Positions 1-8,181 of a stretch of 64,000 nucleotides of DNA are shown here, one piece after another. The stretch is taken from the NCBI RefSeq assembly GCF_030063195.1, contig NZ_JASISS010000004.1, positions 62,001-126,000 of the forward strand, in the 5' to 3' direction. A program made the translations under genes and the position numbers. Each line of letters starts with the position of its first letter. Within the stretch, counting starts at the first letter, position 1. A model generated the notes under the pieces. The model did not search any database, was not told the DNA's origin, and saw only the letters and a list, made by a program, of their open reading frames with translations. The DNA is from Cryobacterium sp. PH31-AA6. GTDB lineage: Bacteria; Actinomycetota; Actinomycetes; Actinomycetales; Microbacteriaceae.

Positions 1-2
1 CC

Positions 3-1343
3 ACCGATGCCTTCGGCCGTCCGCTGCCGGGCGACCCCGGCACTCCCCACTACTACGCCCCGAACGCGGCGCCGCAGGCCTACGCCACGGCAGACGGACT
101 GCCGCACACCGCGTCCGGTCAGGCGAAGAACCCCGCGAACCGCAAGGGAAGCATCGCCCTGGTTGCCGCGCTGGCCATCGGCGCCCTCGTCGGCGGCGCA
201 TCCGGCGCCGGCGTGACCGCGTTCGTGCTGACCAACCAGAGCTCCGGCATCCCCGTCAATCAGGCGCAGGGACCGAGCAACGTGGTCGTCAACAACTCCA
301 CCAGCGTCAACCAGATCACCGCCGTGGCCGCGAAGGCGTCGCCCAGCGTGGTCACGATCGAGGCCAGCAGCGGCAACTCCGGCGGCACCGGCTCGGGCGT
401 CGTACTCACCGAAGACGGCTACGTCCTCACCAACACGCACGTCGTCACTCTCGACGGCGCCGCAGCCGACGCGACCCTCCAGGTCAAGAGCAGCGACGGC
501 AAGCTCTACGCCGCCACCATCGTCGGCACCGACCCGATCTCCGACCTCGCCGTGGTGAAGCTCACCGACGCCAAGGGACTCAGCCCGATCACCTTCGCCG
601 ACTCGAGCAAGCTCAATGTCGGAGACACCGCCATCGCCATCGGCGCCCCGCTCGGCCTGTCGGGAACCGTCACCGACGGCATCGTGAGTGCGCTCAATCG
701 CAGCATTTCGATTGCCTCCTCGGCCGCACCCACGACGCCGGACGCGACCGCTCCCGGCGACCAGAGCCCGTTCTTCTTCGATCTGCCCAACAAGGACGGC
801 ACCCAGTCCCCGCAACAGGGTGCGTCGAACTCCGGCTCCATCTCCCTGCCGGTCATCCAGACGGATGCCGCGATCAACCCCGGCAACTCCGGCGGGGCCC
901 TGCTCAACGCCAAGGGCGAGCTGATCGGCATCAACGTGGCCATCGCCAACGCGGGCGGTTCGTCGACCACGGCGGCCGGCAGCATCGGCGTCGGGTTCTC
1001 GATTCCGTCGAACCTGGCCAAGCGGGTCTCTGACGAGTTGATCGCCAACGGCAAGGCCACCCACGGCCTGCTCGGGGCGAGCGTGACCAGCGCGGCCAGC
1101 AACCCGAAGAGCACCACCGTCGGCGCGTTGATCAGTGAGGTGTCGTCCGGAGGGGCCGCCCAGAAGGCGGGCCTGCAGAAGGGCGATGTCATCACCAACT
1201 TCAACGGGTTCCCGATCACCGACGCGAATGACCTCACCGCCCAGGTGCGTGCGCTCGCTGCCGGTGACAAGGCCGAACTGATCTACGTTCGTGGCGGCAA
1301 GTCCGTCACCGTGTCCGTCACCGTCGGGCAGCTCGCCAGCTGA
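3..1343 (+). CDS. Membrane-anchored HtrA/DegP-like serine protease with PDZ domain (5' partial)
   Basis: Trypsin-like S1C protease, expected to act on misfolded or envelope proteins outside the membrane. The reading frame is open from the window edge, so the true start lies to the left. The visible part begins with a Pro/Tyr-rich cytoplasmic stretch, then a basic NRKG motif and one membrane segment (about nt 150-225). The protease domain has the whole triad: His in TNTHVV (nt 438), Asp in DPISDLAVVKL (nt 543) and Ser in NPGNSGGA (nt 888). A single C-terminal PDZ domain follows (about nt 1060-1335). A Ser/Ala/Pro-rich insertion sits between Asp and Ser (nt 715-840), as in actinobacterial members. 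The layout matches mycobacterial PepD/HtrA. A hairpin terminator follows, so it seems to end its transcription unit. Confidence 0.9.
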   Translation, partial: TDAFGRPLPGDPGTPHYYAPNAAPQAYATADGLPHTASGQAKNPANRKGSIALVAALAIGALVGGASGAGVTAFVLTNQSSGIPVNQAQGPSNVVVNNSTSVNQITAVAAKASPSVVTIEASSGNSGGTGSGVVLTEDGYVLTNTHVVTLDGAAADATLQVKSSDGKLYAATIVGTDPISDLAVVKLTDAKGLSPITFADSSKLNVGDTAIAIGAPLGLSGTVTDGIVSALNRSISIASSAAPTTPDATAPGDQSPFFFDLPNKDGTQSPQQGASNSGSISLPVIQTDAAINPGNSGGALLNAKGELIGINVAIANAGGSSTTAAGSIGVGFSIPSNLAKRVSDELIANGKATHGLLGASVTSAASNPKSTTVGALISEVSSGGAAQKAGLQKGDVITNFNGFPITDANDLTAQVRALAAGDKAELIYVRGGKSVTVSVTVGQLAS

Positions 1344-1363
1344 CCGAGCGCTCCTTCCTTCCT

Positions 1364-1394
1364 CTGCGCCGCCGGCTTTCTGCCGGCGGCGCAG
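1364..1394 (+). terminator. Hairpin terminator after the HtrA-like gene
   Basis: A 13-bp GC-rich stem (1364-1376 pairs with 1382-1394) with a short T-containing loop lies 20 nt after the stop codon. There is only a short T-containing tail, which is common in high-GC actinobacteria. Confidence 0.6.
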
Positions 1395-1472
1395 TTCTGC
1401 GTTCCGGGGGTCACGCATGGGTGGCAAAGTCGCGGCTGGTAGGCTCAAGCGACCCTCCGGAGGATTGCAAAA

Positions 1473-2537
1473 ATGACCAGCCAGGTGCCACCTCGCGGAG
1501 ACACGCCGCTGCTCGGCGTCTCCTATGTGATGCCCGTGCTCAACGACGTCACCCACGTGCGCGATGCGGTGCTCAGCCTCCTCCATCAGGACTACACCGG
1601 ACCGTTCGAGGTCACCCTTGCTCTCGGGCCCAGCATCGACGGCACCACGGAACTCGTCGAGGAAATGGCGGCCGTCGACTCGCGCATCCGGGTCGTCGAA
1701 AACGAGGTCGGATCGACGCCCGCCGGGCTGAACATCGCCATCAGGGCCTCGCAGTATCCGGTCGTGATCCGCGTGGATGCCCATTCCGTGCTTCCTGCCG
1801 ACTACGCCCGCATCGCGGTGGAGACGCTCGAACGCACCGGGGCGGACAACGTCGGCGGAGTCATGGACGCGCAGGGTGAGAGTCCGTTCCAGAAGGCCGT
1901 CGCCCGCGCATACGGCACGAAGATCGGGCTGGGCGGAACGCCCCTTCACGTCGGTGGCCCGGAAGGCAAGGCGGAGACCGTCTACCTGGGCTGTTTCCTG
2001 ATGGACAGTCTGGTTCGGGTCGGCCTCTTCGACGAGGGCATCAAGCGAGGCCAGGACTGGGAACTGAACCGACGCATCCGCGACCTCGGCGGGACCGTCT
2101 GGTTCACGCCGCGTCTGCGCGTCGTCTACCGCCCGCGTCCGAGCCTGGCCCGTCTGGCCAGACAAATGGTGTCAACCGGTCTCTGGCGCGGGGAACTCGC
2201 CCGGCGCTTCCCGGCGTCCAACGGCATCCGCTACTTCGCCCCTCCCGTGATGGTGCTCGGCGTCGTGTTGGGGCTGATTCTCGGCCTGGCCGGAATAGTC
2301 TCCGCGCTCACGGGCGGCACTGCAGCGTGGCTCCTGCTCGGTTTCGCCGCGCCGGCGCTCTACCTCCTCATCGACCTCGTCGCCACCGTGGCCGTCACCC
2401 GGCCGGACGGGTTTCGTGCCGGGCTCTGGTTTCTCGTAGTCTTGCCGAGCATCCACTTCTGCTGGGGCATCGGATTCCTGCTCGGATATCTGAAACTCAC
2501 CACCAATATCACGGCCCACACCCGGAGGCACCCATGA
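1473..2537 (+). CDS. Family 2 glycosyltransferase, ExoA-like
   Basis: Probable membrane GT2 enzyme transferring a sugar from a nucleotide donor in surface-polymer assembly. The N-terminal GT-A fold shows the opening strand SYVMPVLND, a DAH motif at the DxD position (VIRVDAHSVL), and later RGQDWELNRRI, the ED/QxxRW-like acceptor region. Three to four hydrophobic segments close the protein (about residues 255-340). The ATG has a clear ribosome site (CGGAGGA, about 9 nt upstream). The stop overlaps the next start (ATGA), so it is translationally coupled to the CDP-alcohol phosphatidyltransferase. Position in a wall-polymer locus supports a role in teichoic-acid-like or capsular polymer synthesis; the sugar cannot be read from sequence. 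Confidence 0.85.
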   Translation: MTSQVPPRGDTPLLGVSYVMPVLNDVTHVRDAVLSLLHQDYTGPFEVTLALGPSIDGTTELVEEMAAVDSRIRVVENEVGSTPAGLNIAIRASQYPVVIRVDAHSVLPADYARIAVETLERTGADNVGGVMDAQGESPFQKAVARAYGTKIGLGGTPLHVGGPEGKAETVYLGCFLMDSLVRVGLFDEGIKRGQDWELNRRIRDLGGTVWFTPRLRVVYRPRPSLARLARQMVSTGLWRGELARRFPASNGIRYFAPPVMVLGVVLGLILGLAGIVSALTGGTAAWLLLGFAAPALYLLIDLVATVAVTRPDGFRAGLWFLVVLPSIHFCWGIGFLLGYLKLTTNITAHTRRHP

Positions 2538-3346
2538 CGCCAGGAACACCCGCGTCTGCACGACCTTCCTCGATCGCCGAGCTGCGAGCCGTGGCCCAGC
2601 CGCCCGAGGTCCGCCTGCGGGCGAACGCGGAGCACTGGACCGCGTCGCTGTACCTGCGCGACATCTCGCCCTACATCACCTGGCTGTTTCTTAAGACGCG
2701 GATCACCGCCAACGGGGTCACCGGACTGATGATCCTGGTCGGCTGGTCGACGGCCGCCGCGCTGCTGATCCCGGGAGTCTGGGGCGCGCTGCTGGCGCTC
2801 ATCCTCGGTCAGCTGCAGATGCTCGTCGACTGCTGCGATGGCGAAGTGGCACGCTGGCGCAAGCAGTCCTCGCCTGCCGGGGTATTCCTCGACAAGGTCG
2901 GTCATTACACGACCGAGGCGCTGATCCCGATCGCCTTCGGTATTCGCGCGGCGGCCTACCCGTTCGAGGCTCCGGCCGACCTGCTCTGGACCACCCTGGC
3001 CCTGCTCCTCGCCCTCATCATCGTGCTGAACAAGGCCCTCAACGATATGGTGCACGTGGCCAGGGCGAATGCAGGGCTCACCAAACTGTCCGACACGCGC
3101 GGGGAGAAGACGCTCACCTCGAGCCGCCTCGCGCAGGTGCGCCGACTCGTGCGGTTCGTGCCCTTCCACCGCCTGTACCACTCGGTCGAACTCACCATGC
3201 TGATCTTCGTGGCGGCCATCCTCGGCAGCTTCATCGGCGAGCCCCTCGTCGACCGGATCGTGCTGATCGCACTCATCCCGCTGGCGTTCCTGGCCCTCGT
3301 CGGCCACTTCGTCGCCATCATGGCCTCCAAGCGTGTCCGTGCCTGA
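2534..3346 (+). CDS. CDP-alcohol phosphatidyltransferase family protein, last motif Asp replaced by His
   Basis: Integral membrane enzyme class that moves a phosphoalcohol from a CDP-linked donor to an acceptor alcohol. The signature D-x2-D-G-x2-A-R-x8-G-x3-D-x3-D is present at D99, D102-G103, A106-R107, G116 and D120, but the fourth Asp, the usual catalytic base, is His124 (FLDKVGHY). Several membrane helices flank it. The start chosen is the ATG overlapping the previous stop; longer readings upstream run through the preceding GT2 gene. The next gene starts inside its 3' end. Between two glycosyltransferases and near a CDP-glycerol-type transferase, it may add a phosphoalcohol to a glycopolymer or lipid carrier. 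Catalytic competence is open because of D4. Confidence 0.8.
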   Translation: MTPGTPASARPSSIAELRAVAQPPEVRLRANAEHWTASLYLRDISPYITWLFLKTRITANGVTGLMILVGWSTAAALLIPGVWGALLALILGQLQMLVDCCDGEVARWRKQSSPAGVFLDKVGHYTTEALIPIAFGIRAAAYPFEAPADLLWTTLALLLALIIVLNKALNDMVHVARANAGLTKLSDTRGEKTLTSSRLAQVRRLVRFVPFHRLYHSVELTMLIFVAAILGSFIGEPLVDRIVLIALIPLAFLALVGHFVAIMASKRVRA

Positions 3347-4232
3347 GACCGTCCCGATCGGGCCCGCCACCCCAACGGTCGGCGTCGTCGTGCTCACCCA
3401 GGGCACCCGGCCTGACGACCTGAGCCGCGGCATCCGTTCACTGCTCGACCAGCAGGATGTCCACCTCGATATCGTCTGCGTCGGTAACGGCTGGCAGCCG
3501 GACGGCCTGCCGGCGGGGGTCAAATCCCTCGGGCTGCCGACCAACCTCGGGATTCCGGCCGGACGCAATCGTGGGGTCTCCTCCGTTGCCGGTGAATTCC
3601 TGTTCTTCCTCGACGACGATGCGAGCATCCCCGACCCCCGTTTTCTCTCTGAGGCGGTCGCCATGCTCCGCGCCGACCCGACCATCGGCCTCGTGCAACC
3701 GAGAGTGGTTGACCCATCAGGCATCGTCTCGCCCCGTCGGTGGATCCCGCGCATCCGAAAAGGTGAGGCCACGCATTCCAGTAACGTCTTTTCGGTCTGG
3801 GAAGGCGCGGTGCTCCTGCCCCGGACGGTCTTCGACGCGACAGGCGGCTGGGCGGAACCGTTCTTCTATGCCCACGAGGGCATAGAACTCGCCTGGCGCG
3901 TCTGGGATCTTGGCCTGCGCACCTGGTACGCGGGAGATCTTGTCGCCAATCACCCGGTGATCGAGCAGACGAGGCACGCCGACTACTACCGGCTCAACGC
4001 CCGCAACCGGGTCTGGCTCGCCCGCCGCAACCTCCCCGCACTTTTCGTGCCCGTCTATGCGGGCGCCTGGTTGGGCATCCAGCTCCTGCGCTGGTCACGC
4101 AACAGGCCGGCCCTCCGGGCGTGGTTCGGTGGTTTCCGCGAGGGCTGGACCACCGACCCGGGGGAGCGGCGGCCGCTCAAGGCACGCACCGTCTGGCGGA
4201 TGACCCTCGCCGGTCGACCGCCGATCGTCTGA
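3333..4232 (+). CDS. Family 2 glycosyltransferase
   Basis: GT-A-fold transferase of the rhamnosyltransferase/WcaA type, probably working at the inner membrane face. It starts with the conserved strand VGVVVLTQG, followed by NLGIPAGRNRG and the metal-binding FLFFLDDDASIPD. Past the catalytic domain come an acceptor-side WEGAVLLPR region and a short hydrophobic C-terminal part (about residues 228-245) without clear multi-pass structure. It begins at GTG 3333 and overlaps the previous gene by 14 nt, so the first three genes of the locus are one coupled unit. About 70 nt separate it from the next gene. The donor sugar is not predictable. Confidence 0.82.
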   Translation: MSVPETVPIGPATPTVGVVVLTQGTRPDDLSRGIRSLLDQQDVHLDIVCVGNGWQPDGLPAGVKSLGLPTNLGIPAGRNRGVSSVAGEFLFFLDDDASIPDPRFLSEAVAMLRADPTIGLVQPRVVDPSGIVSPRRWIPRIRKGEATHSSNVFSVWEGAVLLPRTVFDATGGWAEPFFYAHEGIELAWRVWDLGLRTWYAGDLVANHPVIEQTRHADYYRLNARNRVWLARRNLPALFVPVYAGAWLGIQLLRWSRNRPALRAWFGGFREGWTTDPGERRPLKARTVWRMTLAGRPPIV

Positions 4233-4302
4233 TTCGGCGCTGCACACCCCTTCGGGGGCTTGCGCGGAGCCGTCGGCCGGTCTCAATCGGTACTCTTGAC
4301 TA

Positions 4303-5592
4303 GTGGGTATACAAAGCGACGTCAGACGCGCATTCAAGCTGGTCAGGGACGTCAAAGCATCACGCAAGGCTCAACGGCTCCTCAACGGACGGTTGGCGAC
4401 CCGTGATCTACGGCCGGACCAGCACTTCAAGATCGCGGTCTACTTCGCAGATGGCGACGTCAACCTCTACCAGATGCGTCAGTGGTACAAGCCGCTGGCG
4501 AAGCTCGCCGAGAAATGGCCCGTTCTCATCCTCAGCCGGAGCGGCAACGGTGCCCTGCCACTGATGGAAGAGGCGCCAGTGCCGGTCGCGTACGTGCGAA
4601 AGGTCGCCGACCTCGAGCGCCTGCTCGACGAGCAGGACATCCGGATCGTGCTCTACGTCAACCAGAACCCGCGTAACTTCCAGATGATGCGTTACGGGCG
4701 CCGCTGGCACGTTTTCATCAACCATGGTGAGAGCGACAAGATGTACATGGTCACGAACCAGATCAAGGCCTACGACTATGCCTTCGTCGCCGGGGATGCC
4801 GCGCTGGCCCGCCTCGACAAGGTTCTCTGGGATTACGACTTCGACAAGCGGGCGCTCAAGATCGGGCGGCCGCAGGCGGACCATTACAGCGGGACGCTCC
4901 CGTACACCCCCGACGAACGCCAGGTCGTGCTCTACGCCCCGACCTGGGAGGGCGACCGGCCGGCTGCCGCGTACGGCTCGATCGCGACCCACGGTGTGGC
5001 GCTCGTGACGGCCCTGCTGGCCACGGGACGACACCGGGTGATCTACCGCCCGCACCCGCGTAGTGGTGTCGTGGACGGGGACTACGCGGCTGCGAACCGT
5101 CAGATCATTGCGGCGATCGCCGCGGCCAACTCGCGGGATGCGCGGGCGAGGCACATCTACGACGCCAGCCCCGACCTCGGCTGGCAACTTTCGGCAGCGG
5201 ATGTGGCCATCGTGGACATTTCGGCCATGGTGTACGACCGCCTCGCCGCAGGCAAGGCCCTCCTGGTGACGCGCCCGGTGAACCCCAGTGCCCAGATCGA
5301 TACCAGCGGCTACCTGTCGGACTGCGAGTGGTTGGATGCCGGCGCGGCAGGGGACATCGTGAGCGTCGTGGACGACCTGACCCATGACAGCGAGGCGGAA
5401 CAGCGACTGGCCGTGTGGGTGGAACGATACTTTGGGGACACCCGCGCTGGGGTCGCCACGGAGCGATTCCACGCTGCAGTGCAGCACCTGATGGACGAAT
5501 GGGAACGGTTCGACGCGATGCACCCGACGGCGGTGGGCGCCGACGTTCTCGATGCGGATCCGGCAAACGTGGACGACGCCGACAACACCTAG
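4303..5592 (+). CDS. CDP-glycerol:glycerophosphotransferase-family protein (TagB/TagF-like)
   Basis: Peripheral membrane enzyme family that transfers glycerol-phosphate (or another polyol phosphate) from a CDP donor to a wall teichoic acid primer or chain. Diagnostic blocks are visible: INHGESDKMY (about residue 139), LYAPTWEGDR (about 209), YRPHPRSG (about 250) and a late Asp/Ser block VAIVDISAMVYDRLAAGK. At 429 aa it has the length of a single catalytic domain (TagB-like) without extra TPR or GT domains. The start is GTG 4303. A TACTCT hexamer ends about 7 nt upstream and no ribosome site is seen, so a leaderless message is possible. It is the best evidence that this locus makes a phosphopolyol wall polymer. 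It converges with the next minus-strand gene and shares the last bases. Confidence 0.85.
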   Translation: MGIQSDVRRAFKLVRDVKASRKAQRLLNGRLATRDLRPDQHFKIAVYFADGDVNLYQMRQWYKPLAKLAEKWPVLILSRSGNGALPLMEEAPVPVAYVRKVADLERLLDEQDIRIVLYVNQNPRNFQMMRYGRRWHVFINHGESDKMYMVTNQIKAYDYAFVAGDAALARLDKVLWDYDFDKRALKIGRPQADHYSGTLPYTPDERQVVLYAPTWEGDRPAAAYGSIATHGVALVTALLATGRHRVIYRPHPRSGVVDGDYAAANRQIIAAIAAANSRDARARHIYDASPDLGWQLSAADVAIVDISAMVYDRLAAGKALLVTRPVNPSAQIDTSGYLSDCEWLDAGAAGDIVSVVDDLTHDSEAEQRLAVWVERYFGDTRAGVATERFHAAVQHLMDEWERFDAMHPTAVGADVLDADPANVDDADNT

Positions 5593-6428
5593 TCCGGCTT
5601 CGGTGCTTCGCCGCTGTCGACCAAGGTCGTCCGCTCGGCACTGGCGCGTCTCAGCGCCCTGGACACCAGGCCGGGCGTGGTCGGCCGCACCCTCGGCTCC
5701 AGCTCGGGACGGAATTCGACCGGAGCCTGCCCGAACGCCAGCCGCGACGAGTGGATGATCCGCTTGCCCAGAATGTGATTGCCTGCGCCGCCCACGACCG
5801 CCCCGACCCCGAACGGCAACGCCTTTCCCATCAGGCTGGCGCCGCCTCTGGCCGCGAATTGTTTGATGAATGCGTTCCGCAGCCGATCGGTGAGCGGCCC
5901 CATGACGGCCCGGGGGAGGCTGGTCGTCACGAGCTCTCCCCAATAAACGCTGCGTCCCGCCCCGGTTCCGGTGTATTGGCCGGAGAGTTGGCGAACCAGG
6001 GCCGATCCTTCGTGTCCGAGCATCATGGTCATCACCAGTGCCCGTGCCCGCTCGGGGTCGTCGACGGTGATTCCATGCACCTCGCTGACCGACTGGGTGA
6101 ACAGGGCCGTGGCCTCGAGGAAACCGGCGGTCTCGACTCCGGACAGCGCCAGCGTGATTCCGGTTCCGACGCCCGGGATCACGGCCGTCGCGCCGACGGC
6201 AGCGCCCCCGGTCGTCACCGCGGCGAGGTAGCGCCGCTCGAGGACCCGAACGATCTCAACGGGTCCCGCGTGGGGCGATCGACGGCGGATGGACCGAATG
6301 TGAGCGAGGACAGCGGGGCGGTGAATCGCCAGGACCCGGTCGAAGCTCCTGGTGAGCGTGGGCGGTAGTTGGCCGCCGCGGGGTAGCCCGCCGGTGGACG
6401 ACACGATCGGTTCCTGTTTTCTGGCCAT
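5589..6428 (-). CDS. Conserved hypothetical protein with Gly/Ala-rich hydrophobic segments
   Basis: Not recognised with certainty. The 279-residue product has a basic N-terminus, a Gly/Ala-rich hydrophobic pair (TTGGAAVGATAVIPGVG and onward, about residues 70-100) and a second Gly-rich hydrophobic stretch (LPFGVGAVVGGAGNHILG). The overall pattern resembles EcsC-family proteins, a tentative link. The C-terminus is charged and Pro-rich. ATG 6428 was preferred over the adjacent GTG 6431 because AAGGAGAG lies 7 nt before the ATG. It is convergent with the CDP-glycerol transferase and shares its stop region (5589-5592). No role in the neighbouring polymer pathway is shown. Confidence 0.6.
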   Translation of the reverse strand: MARKQEPIVSSTGGLPRGGQLPPTLTRSFDRVLAIHRPAVLAHIRSIRRRSPHAGPVEIVRVLERRYLAAVTTGGAAVGATAVIPGVGTGITLALSGVETAGFLEATALFTQSVSEVHGITVDDPERARALVMTMMLGHEGSALVRQLSGQYTGTGAGRSVYWGELVTTSLPRAVMGPLTDRLRNAFIKQFAARGGASLMGKALPFGVGAVVGGAGNHILGKRIIHSSRLAFGQAPVEFRPELEPRVRPTTPGLVSRALRRASAERTTLVDSGEAPKPD

Positions 6429-6515
6429 CACTCGGCTCTCCTTCGGCTCCCGACGAGTTTACGTGCCGGTACTGAAAACTGCCCGACCCCGGTGGGGGAA
6501 TGCGCAGGGGCACGG

Positions 6516-7262
6516 TCACGCAGGTTTGATGCCGTACTGGGTGTTGTAGAGCGCGAGGACGTCGTCGATGGGACCGTCCAGCGCGAGCGCTCCCTTGTCC
6601 AGGTACAGGCCTCGGGTGCAGAACCGGCGCAGGTCCCGTTCGTTGTGGGAGACGAAGAACAGGGTGCGCCCTCCTGCGAGGAGTTCCTCGATCCTCCGGT
6701 AGCACTTCTCGCGGAATGCCTTGTCGCCGACGGCCAGCACCTCGTCGACGAGCAGGACGGGTTCTTCAAGGCGTGAGATCACGGCGAAGGCGATACGCAC
6801 CTTCATCCCGCTGGACAGGTGCTTGTACGGGGTGTCGATGAAGTCGCCGATCTCGGCGAAGTCCAGGATGTCGTCGAAGCGCGCGTCGACCTGGCTGCGG
6901 GTCATGCCGTGCAGGCCCGCCGTGAGGTAGACGTTGTCTCGCACGGTGAGATCGTCCACGAAGCCACCGGTGATCTCAATCAGCGGCGCCACCCCCTCGG
7001 TGACGTGCACGGTGCCCTCGTCGGGCAGGACGACGCCCGTGACCAGTTTGAGCAGGGTGGACTTGCCCTGGCCGTTGCGGCCGACCACACCGATCGCTTC
7101 GCCCCGCTGAACGGTGAAGGAGACGTCGCGGAGGGCCCAGAACTCGTCGGGACGGCTTCTTCGGCGACCGCCCGCAAAGAGGTCCTTGAAGTTTCGGCGC
7201 CCGCGGCGATTGCGCCGGAAACGGATGCCGACTCCGGTCAGCGAAATGACTGGCGCCTGCAC
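6516..7262 (-). CDS. ABC exporter ATPase for wall polysaccharide (Wzt/TagH type)
   Basis: Energises export of a lipid-linked glycopolymer across the membrane with the permease encoded just upstream. It has Walker A VGRNGQGKST (about residue 60), the shortened signature LSSGMKVRIAFA, Walker B VLLVDEVLAVGD and the switch His in FVSHNERD. The VDEVLAVGD block and the ITGGFVDDLTVRDN region are typical of the TagH/KpsT/RfbE group and unlike import ATPases. No C-terminal carbohydrate-binding extension is present (248 aa), so export is probably not chain-end specific in the Wzt O9a manner. It starts at GTG 7262, sharing one base with the permease stop (TAGTG), so the two are coupled. Confidence 0.9.
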   Translation of the reverse strand: MQAPVISLTGVGIRFRRNRRGRRNFKDLFAGGRRRSRPDEFWALRDVSFTVQRGEAIGVVGRNGQGKSTLLKLVTGVVLPDEGTVHVTEGVAPLIEITGGFVDDLTVRDNVYLTAGLHGMTRSQVDARFDDILDFAEIGDFIDTPYKHLSSGMKVRIAFAVISRLEEPVLLVDEVLAVGDKAFREKCYRRIEELLAGGRTLFFVSHNERDLRRFCTRGLYLDKGALALDGPIDDVLALYNTQYGIKPA

Positions 7263-8062
7263 TAGATCTCCTTCAGGACTGCGCGCTCGGTGCGCTTGAA
7301 GACCAGGATCCCGAGGCCGAGCAGGGCCAAGGACATCCCGGCGCTGATGCCGACGGTGAGCCAGTCCAGGTTGTCGGGGAAGAATGCCGCCCGGTAGAGG
7401 CCGAAGATCCCGCTCAGCGGGTTGAACGCCGCCCAGAAGTGAAGACTGGAGGGAAGATCCGTGGTGCTGTAGATGATCGGGGAGGCGTAGAACAGGAACC
7501 GGAGTACGAGCTTGACGGCCCGTTCAAGGTCGCGGAAGAAGACCACGAGCGGCGCCACCATGAGTCCGACACCGATGGTCAGCACCGTCTGGATCAGGAT
7601 GGCCAGGGGGAACAGGAACGCCCCGGTCGTGATCGGAGCACCGGCCAGAATCGCGAAGAAGATCAGAACCGGGATCGAAGCGAGGAACTCGATCCCCTTG
7701 GACAACACCAGACGATTGACCCAGATTGTGCGGGGGATCCGAGTGGAGCGGATGAGCTTGGCCTCCCGCAGGAAAGCCCTGGTGCAGTCCGAGACTGTGC
7801 CGTTGAACCACATCCACGGCAGCAGGGCCGAGAGCAGGAAGATGATGTACGGCTGATGGCCCACCCCGCGGCTGAAAACCTGCGTGAAGACGAACCAGTA
7901 AATGCCGGCCATGACCAGCGGGTCGAGGATCGACCAGAAATAGCCCAGGAGCGAGGTTGAATACCGTACCCGAAGGTCGCGCTGAGTCAGCAACCAGAGC
8001 GAATGCCGGTAGCGCGCGAATGATGTGCGTTGCTCGGGGCGCACTTCAGCAGGACTACTCAC
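7262..8062 (-). CDS. ABC-2 type wall-polymer export permease (TagG/Wzm-like)
   Basis: Membrane half of the exporter, about 266 aa with six hydrophobic helices and the ABC2_membrane layout: an amphipathic N-terminal RDLRVRYSTSLLGYFWSILDP, which is the family hallmark, then helices to residue 260. The frame remains open for another 170 codons upstream, but that part reads as low-complexity Arg-rich noise across a terminator and the 3' half of the neighbouring gene. GTG 8062 was therefore chosen, giving the usual family length. Its stop overlaps the ATPase start. Together with the CDP-glycerol transferase it argues for export of a teichoic-acid-like polymer. Confidence 0.87.
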   Translation of the reverse strand: MSSPAEVRPEQRTSFARYRHSLWLLTQRDLRVRYSTSLLGYFWSILDPLVMAGIYWFVFTQVFSRGVGHQPYIIFLLSALLPWMWFNGTVSDCTRAFLREAKLIRSTRIPRTIWVNRLVLSKGIEFLASIPVLIFFAILAGAPITTGAFLFPLAILIQTVLTIGVGLMVAPLVVFFRDLERAVKLVLRFLFYASPIIYSTTDLPSSLHFWAAFNPLSGIFGLYRAAFFPDNLDWLTVGISAGMSLALLGLGILVFKRTERAVLKEI

Positions 8063-8130
8063 TCGACCAATCGTAGGTGAGGTGGGACCGCTGCGACTCC
8101 ACTCGGGGCTGCGGCGAGTCTTCGGTACGA

Positions 8131-8165
8131 AAAGACCCCCCGCAGGTGAGTCGCGGGGGGTCTTT
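8131..8165 (-). terminator. Rho-independent terminator of the cytidylyltransferase gene
   Basis: A 13-bp stem (AAAGACCCCCCGC pairing with GCGGGGGGTCTTT) and 9-nt loop lies 16 nt past the stop at 8182, followed on the minus strand by TTTT. It separates this gene from the exporter genes further along the same strand. Confidence 0.85.
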
Positions 8166-8181
8166 CGCTGTCCATTCGCGC

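Noticed and set aside
2360-3772. Long minus-strand open frame (470 codons)
   Set aside because: Arg/Gly/His-rich, no domain, and lies opposite two clear enzyme genes; a high-GC antisense shadow. The same holds for 4408-5943 and 21372-22853 on the minus strand.
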